Part shown: piece by piece, positions 1-5,953 of the stretch
Layout: each line of letters begins with the position of its first letter
How positions within the stretch are numbered: the stretch's first letter is position 1
Source: an uncultured Collinsella sp.
GTDB lineage: Bacteria; Actinomycetota; Coriobacteriia; Coriobacteriales; Coriobacteriaceae
Assembly: GCA_900754445.1 (NCBI GenBank)
Contig: CAAECW010000048.1
Location: 1 to 5,984, forward strand
DNA length: 5,984 nucleotides
Reading direction: 5' to 3'
The notes under the pieces: generated by a model
The model's input: only the letters and a program-made list of their open reading frames with translations
Database searches by the model: none
What the model was told of the DNA's origin: nothing
Program-made: the position numbers and the translations under genes

Positions 1-51
1 CTAGTCATTGGGGACGTTCTTAAACGACTAGTCGCGGGGGACACTCTTCGG
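1..51. repeat. Palindromic intergenic repeat, copy 1
   Basis: First of two tandem copies with a 51-bp offset. The arms CTAGTC (1-6) and GACTAG (26-31) are exact reverse complements around a loop that contains TTGGGGACGTTCTTAAA. After the hairpin comes a second shared block, GGGGACACTC (37-46). The copy may extend beyond the left window edge. It looks like a REP-type or RAYT-mobilised intergenic repeat, or a small structured RNA; the sequence does not decide which. Confidence 0.7.
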
Positions 52-102
52 CCACTCATTGGGGACGTACTTAAATGAGTGGTAGTTGGGGACACTCCTG
101 GC
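52..102. repeat. Palindromic intergenic repeat, copy 2
   Basis: Second copy of the same unit. The arms CCACTCAT (52-59) and ATGAGTGG (75-82) are perfect 8-bp reverse complements around the conserved TTGGGGACGT-CTTAAA loop, followed by GGGGACACTC (88-97). Compared with copy 1, two stem pairs have changed on both sides (T-A to C-G, and G-C to C-G), so pairing is kept while the bases differ. The loop and the downstream block are nearly unchanged. Confidence 0.7.
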
Positions 103-208
103 CGAGCTAGAGATCGCGCGCGTCCCTTCTGGTCCATGCGGCTCAAAATCGCGGCGTGATGTGGACGGCTGGGGTCGAATTGGCAGCATTTCGAGCTCGG
201 CTTCGATA

Positions 209-237
209 TTGAGACTGGTTCTTTATTAAAATAGATT
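209..237 (+). promoter_or_regulatory. Probable promoter of the LuxR-type regulator
   Basis: TTGAGA at 209-214 matches five of six bases of the sigma70 -35 box. TAGATT at 232-237 matches four of six bases of the -10 box. The spacer is 17 bases and AT-rich. A start near 244 would give a leader of about 20 bases before the ATG at 266. The rest of 103-265 shows no gene or clear structured element; an 8-bp palindrome CGAGCTCG at 192-199 could be an operator but is short enough to be chance. Confidence 0.55.
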
Positions 238-265
238 TCCAGACAATTGAGCGTGGGGGTTAACC

Positions 266-1810
266 ATGAGGGGCATGGGAGACACAACCGCATATTTGCG
301 TCGGGGCATTCGGGAGATTATATGCCTGGCGCTGTTCTTCTTCACGTTTTTGGCGTGCGAGTATCTCTTTGATGTGCGCATGGCCGAGTTCGTGTCTCCG
401 AACGAGGTCGTTATTTATGAGAGCCTTGTCATCGGCGCGAGCGTGATTGGCTTCTTTGTGCGTCCCATTCTGTACTATCGCCGTCCCCATGCTATCGACG
501 CAACGAGTGACGTCACGGGCGTTTTGCTGGTGGCGGCATTGCTGCTGTTGATTATGGCGGTTCAGGTTGAGGTGGTAATTGCCGGCGGTTTGGTGGCGTG
601 CTGCGCGCTGGGCTACTGCGGATCGACTGCCCATGCAAATTTTGCGAGGCGCTTTGCGCGAACGCCCTGCTTGGCGCGCGCCGCCGCACTTTCCTATGCC
701 ATGGGCGTTCTGGTACAGGTGATCAACCACATGGTGATGCCTGTCGGTATTCCTCAGCAGGCTGTTCTGGTCGTCTGTGCGATCGCGCAGGTGGCGTTGC
801 CCCACGGTGCCCGACGCGCCAAGCTGCGCGACGAGTCCGACCCCAACTTTGAACCCAGTGCTGCCGGGCTTTCGGTAGATGCTCTGGAATATGGCGCCAA
901 GTGGCATGACGATCCCGAGGCAAAGGCGGCATTCCGTCGCGCCGTAGTTCGCCTGACCGTGGCGACGGCGTATCTTTCCAGCGTATTCGCCGCTCTCAAC
1001 GCGGGCTTCACGACCTTGCATGCTGTCGGAGCCGTCGATTTGGGCGATTGGCCGCGCCTGCTGCTTGTCGTGAGCTCGTTGGTCGCTGGCGCACTATTTG
1101 ACCTGCACGGCCGCTCGTATATGAATATCGGCATGACATGTGCCGCCATACTGTCCACGCTTTCGTTCTTTGTGCTCATCGTCGACGGCAATGGTGGCAA
1201 CGAGCTCGCTGCCACGATCATTTTTTATCTGGGCTCGGGCTTTTTCGTGGTGTTCTTTACCACAAAATATGCCGCCGTCTCGCTCTATGCGCGCTGGTCA
1301 TATTTTTGGCCGTGCATGGGTCGCGTCGTCAACAACGTGTGCTCGATGCTCGTGACGGCGCCGGCGGTGGCGATTATCTCGAGTCAAAACGTGCTGGCTG
1401 CGGTCGGTGCGGCGCTCGTGATGTTTGTGGGCATTGCGATTACGCTGCTGGGGCAGTCGGGGCAACGAGCCGATGATGCCGCGATGCGGGACGGACTGCC
1501 GCTTGCCACCGACGATCTTGGTGGGGATCTTGCGCCCACATGCTCCGACCCCGAGCCCGTGGAGGCAGCGGAGCTCACGTCCGATGAGCGCCTCGATGCC
1601 TTCGTCGCCACCTTTGGGCTTACAGAGCGCGAGCGCGATATTCTTGAGGTCTTGGTCGTTTCGGACCAGAGCGTTCAGGACATCGCCACAACGCTTTTCC
1701 TTTCGCGCTCCACGCTCTATCGTCACATTTCCTCGATCAACAAAAAGACCGGCACCGCCTCGCGCGTGGCCCTCATCAACTTCTTCTGGTCCTGGACACC
1801 CAAGGACTAG
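266..1810 (+). CDS. Membrane-anchored LuxR-family transcriptional regulator
   Basis: This 514-residue protein joins a large membrane domain to a C-terminal LuxR-type DNA-binding domain. About twelve hydrophobic segments are visible, at roughly residues 16-35, 48-69, 84-101, 102-119, 137-157, 161-179, 228-250, 262-280, 286-306, 312-340, 345-371 and 373-396. A polar acidic linker (about 398-445) follows. The helix-turn-helix spans about 451-510: it opens with GLTERERDIL, and the recognition region includes LSRSTLYRHISSINKKTG, close to the family pattern. This membrane plus LuxR layout is common in Coriobacteriia, where the membrane part is presumed to sense a small molecule; the ligand here is unknown. 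The start at 266 has a weak purine block GGGGG at 255-259, six bases upstream. A second ATG at 275 has poorer spacing. No obvious target gene lies beside it; the next gene is convergent. The family call is confident; targets and signal cannot be read from the sequence. Confidence 0.9.
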   Translation: MRGMGDTTAYLRRGIREIICLALFFFTFLACEYLFDVRMAEFVSPNEVVIYESLVIGASVIGFFVRPILYYRRPHAIDATSDVTGVLLVAALLLLIMAVQVEVVIAGGLVACCALGYCGSTAHANFARRFARTPCLARAAALSYAMGVLVQVINHMVMPVGIPQQAVLVVCAIAQVALPHGARRAKLRDESDPNFEPSAAGLSVDALEYGAKWHDDPEAKAAFRRAVVRLTVATAYLSSVFAALNAGFTTLHAVGAVDLGDWPRLLLVVSSLVAGALFDLHGRSYMNIGMTCAAILSTLSFFVLIVDGNGGNELAATIIFYLGSGFFVVFFTTKYAAVSLYARWSYFWPCMGRVVNNVCSMLVTAPAVAIISSQNVLAAVGAALVMFVGIAITLLGQSGQRADDAAMRDGLPLATDDLGGDLAPTCSDPEPVEAAELTSDERLDAFVATFGLTERERDILEVLVVSDQSVQDIATTLFLSRSTLYRHISSINKKTGTASRVALINFFWSWTPKD

Positions 1811-1828
1811 CTAATCTCCCAATAAGTC

Positions 1829-1887
1829 GCGGTGGAATAGTCCCTAAATTAAAGTCACGGGGCTTTAAACAGGAACTATTTCACCGC
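1829..1887. repeat. Large imperfect hairpin between convergent genes
   Basis: GCGGTGGAATAGT (1829-1841) pairs with ACTATTTCACCGC (1875-1887): thirteen pairs including one G-T wobble. Inside it TTAAAG (1849-1854) pairs with CTTTAA (1863-1868) around an 8-base loop. It lies 18 bases after the regulator's stop and about 100 bases beyond the mgtA stop, so it could stop or protect both transcripts. Neither direction has a T-run after the stem, so it is not a canonical intrinsic terminator. A dispersed palindromic repeat is equally plausible. Confidence 0.6.
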
Positions 1888-1904
1888 AACTGCTGGGGGG
1901 ATAG

Positions 1905-1970
1905 ACTGCGGCGGCGGCAGAGGCAACGGCAGCGGCGTTGGCAGCTGTGGTAGTGGCAACGGCAGCTGGC
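1905..1970. repeat. Low-complexity GGC/GCAGC tract
   Basis: Imperfect short-period tract built from GGC, GCAGC and GGCAAC units. GGCAACGGCAGC occurs exactly twice (1922-1933 and 1955-1966), 33 bases apart. It lies downstream of the mgtA stop codon. On the minus strand the three frames read as Ala/Thr-rich, Leu/Pro-rich or Cys/Arg/His-rich, the usual result of a triplet-biased tract. None joins a recognised gene without crossing a stop. I see no support for a gene here. Confidence 0.5.
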
Positions 1971-1991
1971 AGGGTGTTTTCCGCCTACTTG

Positions 1992-4760
1992 CTACAGCAG
2001 CTCGCCGTGGCGGGCAATGTAGCGGCGCTTTGCCAGCTGGGTGAGCGCGATATAGGCGGTAACGATGCCAATGAGCAGCCCAAAAAAGCTCGTGGGCAGC
2101 GGCATGAGGCCGAGCGCATCGGCGATGGGGCTTGCCGGCAGCCAAGTGACAAGCGCCAAGCCCAGTACGGTGAGAACGCACAGTGTGGGCGCGGCGTGGT
2201 CGCGCGGGCTCGGCAGATGCGGGGAACGCAGCATGTGGACCACGAGTGTCTGCGACCACATGGACTCGACAAACCAGCCGCTCTGGAAGAGCGCAGCAAA
2301 GGTCGCCATACCCGCGACGTCGCCCGCGGCGGCAAGCTCGGACCAGCTTGCGTCCACGGCGGCGGGGCACACGACAAAGAAGAGCGCGGCGAAGGTCACG
2401 ATGTCAAACAGCGAGCTCACGGGGCCCAGCTCGAGCATAAAGCCCTTGATGGACGCGGCGTCCCAGGCACGCGGGCGGGCAGTCCAGGCGTCATCGACGG
2501 TGTCCCACGGCAGCGCGATGCACACGATCTCGTAGACCAGCGACAGCAGCACCAGCTGCAGGGCGCTCATGGGCAAAAACGGCAAGAACAGGCTCGCGAC
2601 GGTCACGGACAGCACATTGCCAAAGTTGGAGCTCACCGTGGTCTTGAGGTACTTGAGCAGGTTGCCGTAAGTGCGGCGGCCTTCGATGATGCCGCACTCG
2701 AGCACGCCCAGGTCCTTCTGAAGCAAGATGATATCGGCGGATTCCTTGGCAATATCGACGGCCGAATCGACCGAGATGCCGCAATCGCTCGCACGCATGG
2801 CGGCGGCGTCGTTGATGCCGTCGCCCATAAAGCCCACGGTGTGGCCGAGCATCTCGCGCATGACACGTACCAGGCGCGCCTTCTGCAGCGGCGAGAGCTT
2901 GGCGAAGAGGTGGGTTTTCTCGGCGCGCTCGGCAAGTTCGGCGTCATCGAGCGCATCGATCTCGGAGCCGAGCAAGACGTTGCTCGCATCGATACCAATC
3001 TGCTCGCAGACGGTGGCGGCGACGCGGTCGTTGTCGCCGGTTAGGACCTTGACCGCCACGCCCTTGGCCTCGAGGGTGGCGACGGCGCCCGCGGCACTTG
3101 CTTTGGGCGGATCGAGGAAGGCCAAAAAGCCCATCAGCACCATGTCGCACTCGTCGGCGATGCCAAACTCGCCCACGCAGCGCGGATTGGTCTTCTGCGC
3201 CACGGCAATTACGCGTAGGCCCTCGGCGTTAAGTCCGGCGATCTGCTTGCGAATCTGGGCGAGCTTCTCGTCGGTGAGCGGCTGAGCGATGCCATCGATC
3301 TCGACAAAGGAGCAGATCTCGAGCATTTCCTCGGCGGCGCCCTTGGTAACCATCTGGGTTTTGCCTTGGGCGTCGGCGACAACTACGCTCAGGCGACGGC
3401 GCGAGAAATCGAAGGGAACCTCGTCGACCTTGGCGTAGCGGTCGCGCAGGCTCTGGCCCAGCATGGAATCGGGTGCGACGGTCGAGGGTGTCACATCGGC
3501 ACGGTCGATTACGGCCAGGTCGATAAGATTTTTGAGGCCGGTCTGGAAGAAGCTGTTCAAAAACGCATGGCGCAGCACGCGCGCGTCCTCGTTGCCATCG
3601 GTGTTGAGGTAGCGCTCGAGCACGATGCGGTCTTCGGTGAGGGTGCCGGTCTTGTCGCAGCACAGGACGTCCATCGCTCCGAGGTTTTGAATCGCCGGCA
3701 GCTCCTTGACGATAACCTGGCGACGGGCGAGGTCCTTGGCGCCCTGCGACAGGCTCGTGGTCACGATGACGGGAAGCATCTGCGGCGTGATGCCCACGGC
3801 CACGCTCGTGGCGAACAGCAGCGCGTCGATGACGTTGCCCTTGGTGGCGGCGTTGATGGCAAAGACGGCCGGCGCCATAACGAGCATCAGGCGCACCAGC
3901 AGCATGGAGACGCTCGAGACGCCGCGGTCAAACGCGCTTTTTTCGCCGCGCCCGTTGAGCATCTTGGCGATGCCGCCCAGGTAGGTGTCCGAGCCGGTGG
4001 CAACGACAAGCGCCATGGCGGCGCCGTTTTGCACGGAGGTGCCGGTAAAGACGATGTTCTTGCAGGCAGAGAGTGGCAGTGCGGAGCCGTCGGCGCCCTC
4101 GACGACGGTGACGGCGGTGGTCTTCTCGACGGCCTCGCTCTCGCCGGTGAGTGCGGACTCGATCACAAACAGGTCGCGCGCGGTGATGATGCGGGCGTCT
4201 GCTGGCACCATATCGCCGGCAGAGAGGCGGATTACATCGCCGGGGACGAGCTCGTCGAAGGGGATCTCGATGCGCCCGCCGTCGCGCAGGGCGGTGCAAG
4301 TGTTGGAGACCAGGTCCTTGAGGGCCTCTGCCGCATTGCCGCTGCGGGCTTCCTGGATAAACTTCATGCCGCCCGATACCAGCAGCATGGTGCCGATGAC
4401 GATGACCGTGGAGGGGTCGCGCTGCGGTTCGGGCACGGCGAGCACGTCGATGTAGAGCGAGACCAGTGCGAGCGCGGCGAGGATGCCGGCGAAGGGATCG
4501 ATGAACGCGTCGGCGATGCGGCGGGCGAGCGTTTTGGTCGTTGCCTCGATGGTGTTGGGGCCGACGGCGTTCAGGCGCTCAGTTGCCTGCTCGACGGTGA
4601 GGCCGTTTGCCGTGGCGTCAAGCAGTACGAGGGCGTCCTCGGCACTATGGGTGGCGGCGAATATGGTGTTCTTGGACAGGCCGGTATGAGCGGCAGGGCG
4701 CGCCGTGCGGCGGCGCTTGGAGATGGCTTCGAGTACCGTGACGGTTTTGAGCATCAGCAT
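1992..4760 (-). CDS. mgtA: Mg2+-transporting P-type ATPase, MgtA/MgtB family (type IIIB)
   Basis: This 922-residue inner-membrane pump belongs to the MgtA/MgtB group, which imports Mg2+ using ATP; E. coli MgtA is about 900 residues. In order it shows a basic N-terminus (KRRRTAR, 15-21), the actuator motif TGES (205-208), the phosphorylation motif DKTGTL with Asp369, the nucleotide-binding KGA (473-475), TGDN (574-577) and GDGIND (646-651), then C-terminal helices with MgtA-like landmarks SSNFGN (710-715), LPWD (750-753), LFQSGWF (824-830) and SQTLVVHMLR (836-845). Catalytic residues look intact. Three membrane positions differ from enterobacterial MgtA: Q327 in TPQMLP (usually TPEMLP), and S740 and E744 in M6 (usually Asn and Asp). 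The start at 4760 follows AAGGAGGA with good spacing; a second in-frame ATG at 4754 is also possible. It is preceded by a long structured leader, so control by Mg2+ or a related signal is likely but inferred. The family is secure; the transported ion is less so, given the ligand changes. Confidence 0.93.
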   Translation of the reverse strand: MLMLKTVTVLEAISKRRRTARPAAHTGLSKNTIFAATHSAEDALVLLDATANGLTVEQATERLNAVGPNTIEATTKTLARRIADAFIDPFAGILAALALVSLYIDVLAVPEPQRDPSTVIVIGTMLLVSGGMKFIQEARSGNAAEALKDLVSNTCTALRDGGRIEIPFDELVPGDVIRLSAGDMVPADARIITARDLFVIESALTGESEAVEKTTAVTVVEGADGSALPLSACKNIVFTGTSVQNGAAMALVVATGSDTYLGGIAKMLNGRGEKSAFDRGVSSVSMLLVRLMLVMAPAVFAINAATKGNVIDALLFATSVAVGITPQMLPVIVTTSLSQGAKDLARRQVIVKELPAIQNLGAMDVLCCDKTGTLTEDRIVLERYLNTDGNEDARVLRHAFLNSFFQTGLKNLIDLAVIDRADVTPSTVAPDSMLGQSLRDRYAKVDEVPFDFSRRRLSVVVADAQGKTQMVTKGAAEEMLEICSFVEIDGIAQPLTDEKLAQIRKQIAGLNAEGLRVIAVAQKTNPRCVGEFGIADECDMVLMGFLAFLDPPKASAAGAVATLEAKGVAVKVLTGDNDRVAATVCEQIGIDASNVLLGSEIDALDDAELAERAEKTHLFAKLSPLQKARLVRVMREMLGHTVGFMGDGINDAAAMRASDCGISVDSAVDIAKESADIILLQKDLGVLECGIIEGRRTYGNLLKYLKTTVSSNFGNVLSVTVASLFLPFLPMSALQLVLLSLVYEIVCIALPWDTVDDAWTARPRAWDAASIKGFMLELGPVSSLFDIVTFAALFFVVCPAAVDASWSELAAAGDVAGMATFAALFQSGWFVESMWSQTLVVHMLRSPHLPSPRDHAAPTLCVLTVLGLALVTWLPASPIADALGLMPLPTSFFGLLIGIVTAYIALTQLAKRRYIARHGELL

Positions 4761-4764
4761 AGGG

Positions 4765-4772
4765 TCCTCCTT
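4765..4772 (-). promoter_or_regulatory. mgtA: mgtA ribosome binding site
   Basis: AAGGAGGA on the minus strand, with GGAGG ending five bases before the ATG at 4760 and eleven before the alternative ATG at 4754. Just upstream the leader carries CTCCCCTC (about 4785-4778), whose CTCC or CCTC could pair with GGAG or GAGG of this site around a small loop. The site could therefore be partly masked in one RNA fold. Confidence 0.75.
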
Positions 4773-4809
4773 GTTGAGGGGAGTTAGCGTACGTGTCGTA
4801 TTTGCTTCA

Positions 4810-4951
4810 AAAAACCTAGATGTCGCTCACGTCAAGCTCTTGAGCCCACAAAGGGCGCAGCGCGCCTTTGCGGTGGTTTTGGCGATCTGCCGGTGGCGTT
4901 TATGCGTGTGCGGAGTCCTCGCGGCGTGCCGAGGGCGACATGCAGGTTTTT
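4810..4951 (-). ncRNA. Candidate structured regulatory RNA in the mgtA leader
   Basis: On the minus strand the arm 4951-4935 (AAAAACCTGCATGTCGC) is complementary to 4826-4810 (GCGACATCTAGGTTTTT): 15 Watson-Crick pairs, one G-U and one C-C mismatch over 17 positions. This stem closes a domain of about 140 bases. Directly inside it CCTCG (4934-4930) pairs with CGAGG (4921-4917), and a stronger hairpin sits at 4873-4846. The layout resembles an aptamer with a closing helix and branches. The closing arm lies inside the short upstream ORF, so translating ribosomes would prevent the closing stem. I could not find the conserved M-box segments (such as AGGTGAGGCTCCT), so this is not assigned to that class. 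The fold is inferred from complementarity by eye; no ligand is shown. Confidence 0.5.
4846..4873 (-). promoter_or_regulatory. Strong GC-rich hairpin within the mgtA leader
   Basis: Reading the minus strand, CCGCAAAGG-CGC (4873-4862, one bulged C) pairs with GCGCCCTTTGTGG (4858-4846) around a three-base loop, giving twelve pairs with one G-U. Its core GCGCGCTGCGC (4865-4855) is an exact 11-base copy of 5003-4993, which lies upstream of the short ORF, so arms could swap between the two places. No T-run follows directly; TTTTTT at 4814-4809 belongs to the long-range stem. Confidence 0.55.
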
Positions 4952-4971
4952 CGACTAGGACTGCCTTCCAT
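4900..4971 (-). CDS. Putative 23-residue leader peptide upstream of mgtA
   Basis: A short ORF starts at ATG 4971-4969 and stops at TAA 4902-4900. Its Shine-Dalgarno sequence AGGAGGTG (4983-4976) matches the 16S tail over eight bases, and AGGAGG ends six bases before the ATG; this is the best ribosome binding site in the window. The peptide begins MEGSPSRK, has Cys10 and Met11, prolines at 5 and 13, Arg-Arg at 16-17 and ends EDSAHA. There is no signal peptide or membrane segment. Its position, inside a long mgtA leader and overlapping the left arm of the long-range stem, suggests a regulatory leader peptide whose translation decides the fold of the downstream RNA. Enterobacterial MgtL does a similar job and also starts Met-Glu with nearby prolines, but the sequences are not clearly related. 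A chance ORF cannot be excluded without comparison to relatives. Confidence 0.55.
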   Translation of the reverse strand: MEGSPSRKTCMSPSARREDSAHA

Positions 4972-5038
4972 GGCACACCTCCTAAAGGCTGAGCGCAGCG
5001 CGCTTTGGGTATCTCGTACCCCTTTTTAATCCGCCCGT

Positions 5039-5067
5039 ATTCTTGATGAGGGGGTTTGCCATGTCAA
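5039..5067 (-). promoter_or_regulatory. mgtA: Probable mgtA promoter
   Basis: On the minus strand a perfect TTGACA (5067-5062) is followed after 17 bases by AAGAAT (5044-5039), four of six matches to the -10 consensus. Transcription would begin near 5032, giving mgtA a leader of about 270 bases before its ATG at 4760, long enough to contain the short ORF and stem structures. A small hairpin GGGTA/TACCC (5021-5007) lies near the predicted RNA 5' end. Confidence 0.55.
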
Positions 5068-5197
5068 CCCCATTGTTCGGAAAACCATTCCCCCTGACAA
5101 AGCCTTTACAGAATGCCGTGGCTCCAAAGCGCGCCCGCATCGACGCTTCGCCTGCGCTAAACTGGAAGGCACGTACGCGATCACGAGAGGAGCCCGC

Positions 5198-5878
5198 ATG
5201 GAGGCTTACAAGCAAGAGTTCATCAAGTTTATGGTCGAGTCCGACGTTCTTAAGTTCGGCAGCTTTACGCTCAAGAGCGGCCGTCAGTCCCCGTTCTTTA
5301 TGAACGCCGGCGCTTACGTGACGGGCTATCAGCTCAAGAAGCTGGGCGAGTATTACGCCCAGGCCATCCACGATAACTTTGGCGACGACTTTGATGTGCT
5401 GTTTGGACCGGCCTACAAGGGTATTCCGCTGGCCGTCGTGACCGCCATTGCCTACCACGAGCTATACGGCAAGGAGGTCAAGTACTGCTGCGACCGCAAG
5501 GAGGCCAAGGACCACGGTGCCGATAAGGGCAACCTGCTGGGTTATGAGCCCAAGGACGGTGACCGTGTGGTCATGGTCGAGGACGTCACCACCAGCGGCA
5601 AGTCCATCGACGAGACCTATCCCAAGGTTAAGGCTGCTGCCGACGTCGAAATCAAGGGCCTCATCGTGTCCCTCAACCGCATGGAGGTCGGCAAGGGTGG
5701 CGTGACCACCGCGCAGAAGGAGATCGAGGCAAAGTACGGTTTCCCCGTCGCGAGCATCGTCTCCATGGCCGAGGTCGTCGAGACCCTCTACAACCACGAG
5801 ATCGACGGCAAGGTTGTCATCGACGACGAGCTCAAGACCGCCATCGACGCCTACTACGAGCAGTACGGAGCACGTTAG
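5198..5878 (+). CDS. pyrE: Orotate phosphoribosyltransferase
   Basis: This cytoplasmic enzyme joins orotate to PRPP to form orotidine 5'-monophosphate, the fifth step of de novo pyrimidine synthesis. The 226-residue protein is slightly longer than E. coli PyrE (213). Visible family features are FGSFTLKSGRQSPFF (20-34), FGPAYKGIP (69-77), the mobile catalytic loop RKEAKDHG (100-107) and the PRPP-binding motif VVMVEDVTTSGKS (124-136), all in the expected order. The enzyme works as a dimer in the known family. The ATG at 5198 has GAGAGGAG (5185-5192) five bases upstream, which fixes the start. It diverges from mgtA, and no other pyrimidine gene is in the window. I found no convincing promoter: TAAACT at 5158-5163 is a possible -10 box but lacks a good -35 partner. 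No PyrR-type anti-terminator is evident upstream. The gene ends in a hairpin that overlaps its stop codon. Confidence 0.96.
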   Translation: MEAYKQEFIKFMVESDVLKFGSFTLKSGRQSPFFMNAGAYVTGYQLKKLGEYYAQAIHDNFGDDFDVLFGPAYKGIPLAVVTAIAYHELYGKEVKYCCDRKEAKDHGADKGNLLGYEPKDGDRVVMVEDVTTSGKSIDETYPKVKAAADVEIKGLIVSLNRMEVGKGGVTTAQKEIEAKYGFPVASIVSMAEVVETLYNHEIDGKVVIDDELKTAIDAYYEQYGAR

Positions 5879-5906
5879 TTACGGCGTTTTACCAAACGCC
5901 GTAACT
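5877..5906 (+). repeat. Perfect 13-bp hairpin overlapping the pyrE stop
   Basis: AGTTACGGCGTTT (5877-5889) and AAACGCCGTAACT (5894-5906) are exact reverse complements around a TACC loop. The left arm begins with the last two bases of the pyrE stop codon. No T-run follows, so it is not a classic intrinsic terminator. It could protect the mRNA 3' end, aid termination, or be an inserted palindromic repeat. Confidence 0.7.
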
Positions 5907-5953
5907 GCTCGACGCTGCGCGGGCCGCATTTGGACAATCTGACGTTCAACTTC

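Noticed and set aside
260..1021. Minus-strand open frame antisense to the LuxR regulator
   Set aside because: It overlaps a clearly coding gene and its product is a His/Arg/Gln-rich shadow without recognisable motifs.
1885..1994. Cys/His/Arg-rich extension of MgtA by stop-codon readthrough
   Set aside because: After the TAG the frame would add about 36 residues rich in Cys and Arg, resembling a metal-binding tail. This composition is a by-product of the GCTGCC-type repeat, and nothing suggests readthrough.
2784..2823. GDGINDAAAM in place of the common GDGINDAPAL in MgtA
   Set aside because: As far as I recall, this variant is usual among Gram-positive MgtA proteins, so it is not a sign of damage or novelty.
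3366..4787. Long plus-strand open frame (473 codons) antisense to mgtA
   Set aside because: The mgtA frame contains all expected P-type ATPase motifs; the antisense product is low-complexity Gly/Asp/Ala/His/Val, typical of a GC-rich shadow. The same holds for 1938-3044.
5007..5027. Plus-strand terminator: GGGTA/TACCC stem followed by TTTTT
   Set aside because: The stem is only five pairs and no plus-strand gene ends nearby. It is better read as a small hairpin near the 5' end of the mgtA leader.
4761..5032. M-box (ykoK) Mg2+ riboswitch upstream of mgtA
   Set aside because: The minus-strand leader has no recognisable AGGTGAGGCTCCT, CTGCCC or GACGCCAA segments in M-box order. An Infernal search would settle it; a significant RF00380 hit would reverse this.
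5043..5303. Plus-strand ORF starting before pyrE (with GAGGGGG ahead of an ATG at 5061)
   Set aside because: It runs more than 100 bases into pyrE out of frame, its second half is the Ser/Ala-rich shadow of pyrE, and pyrE has its own good ribosome binding site.
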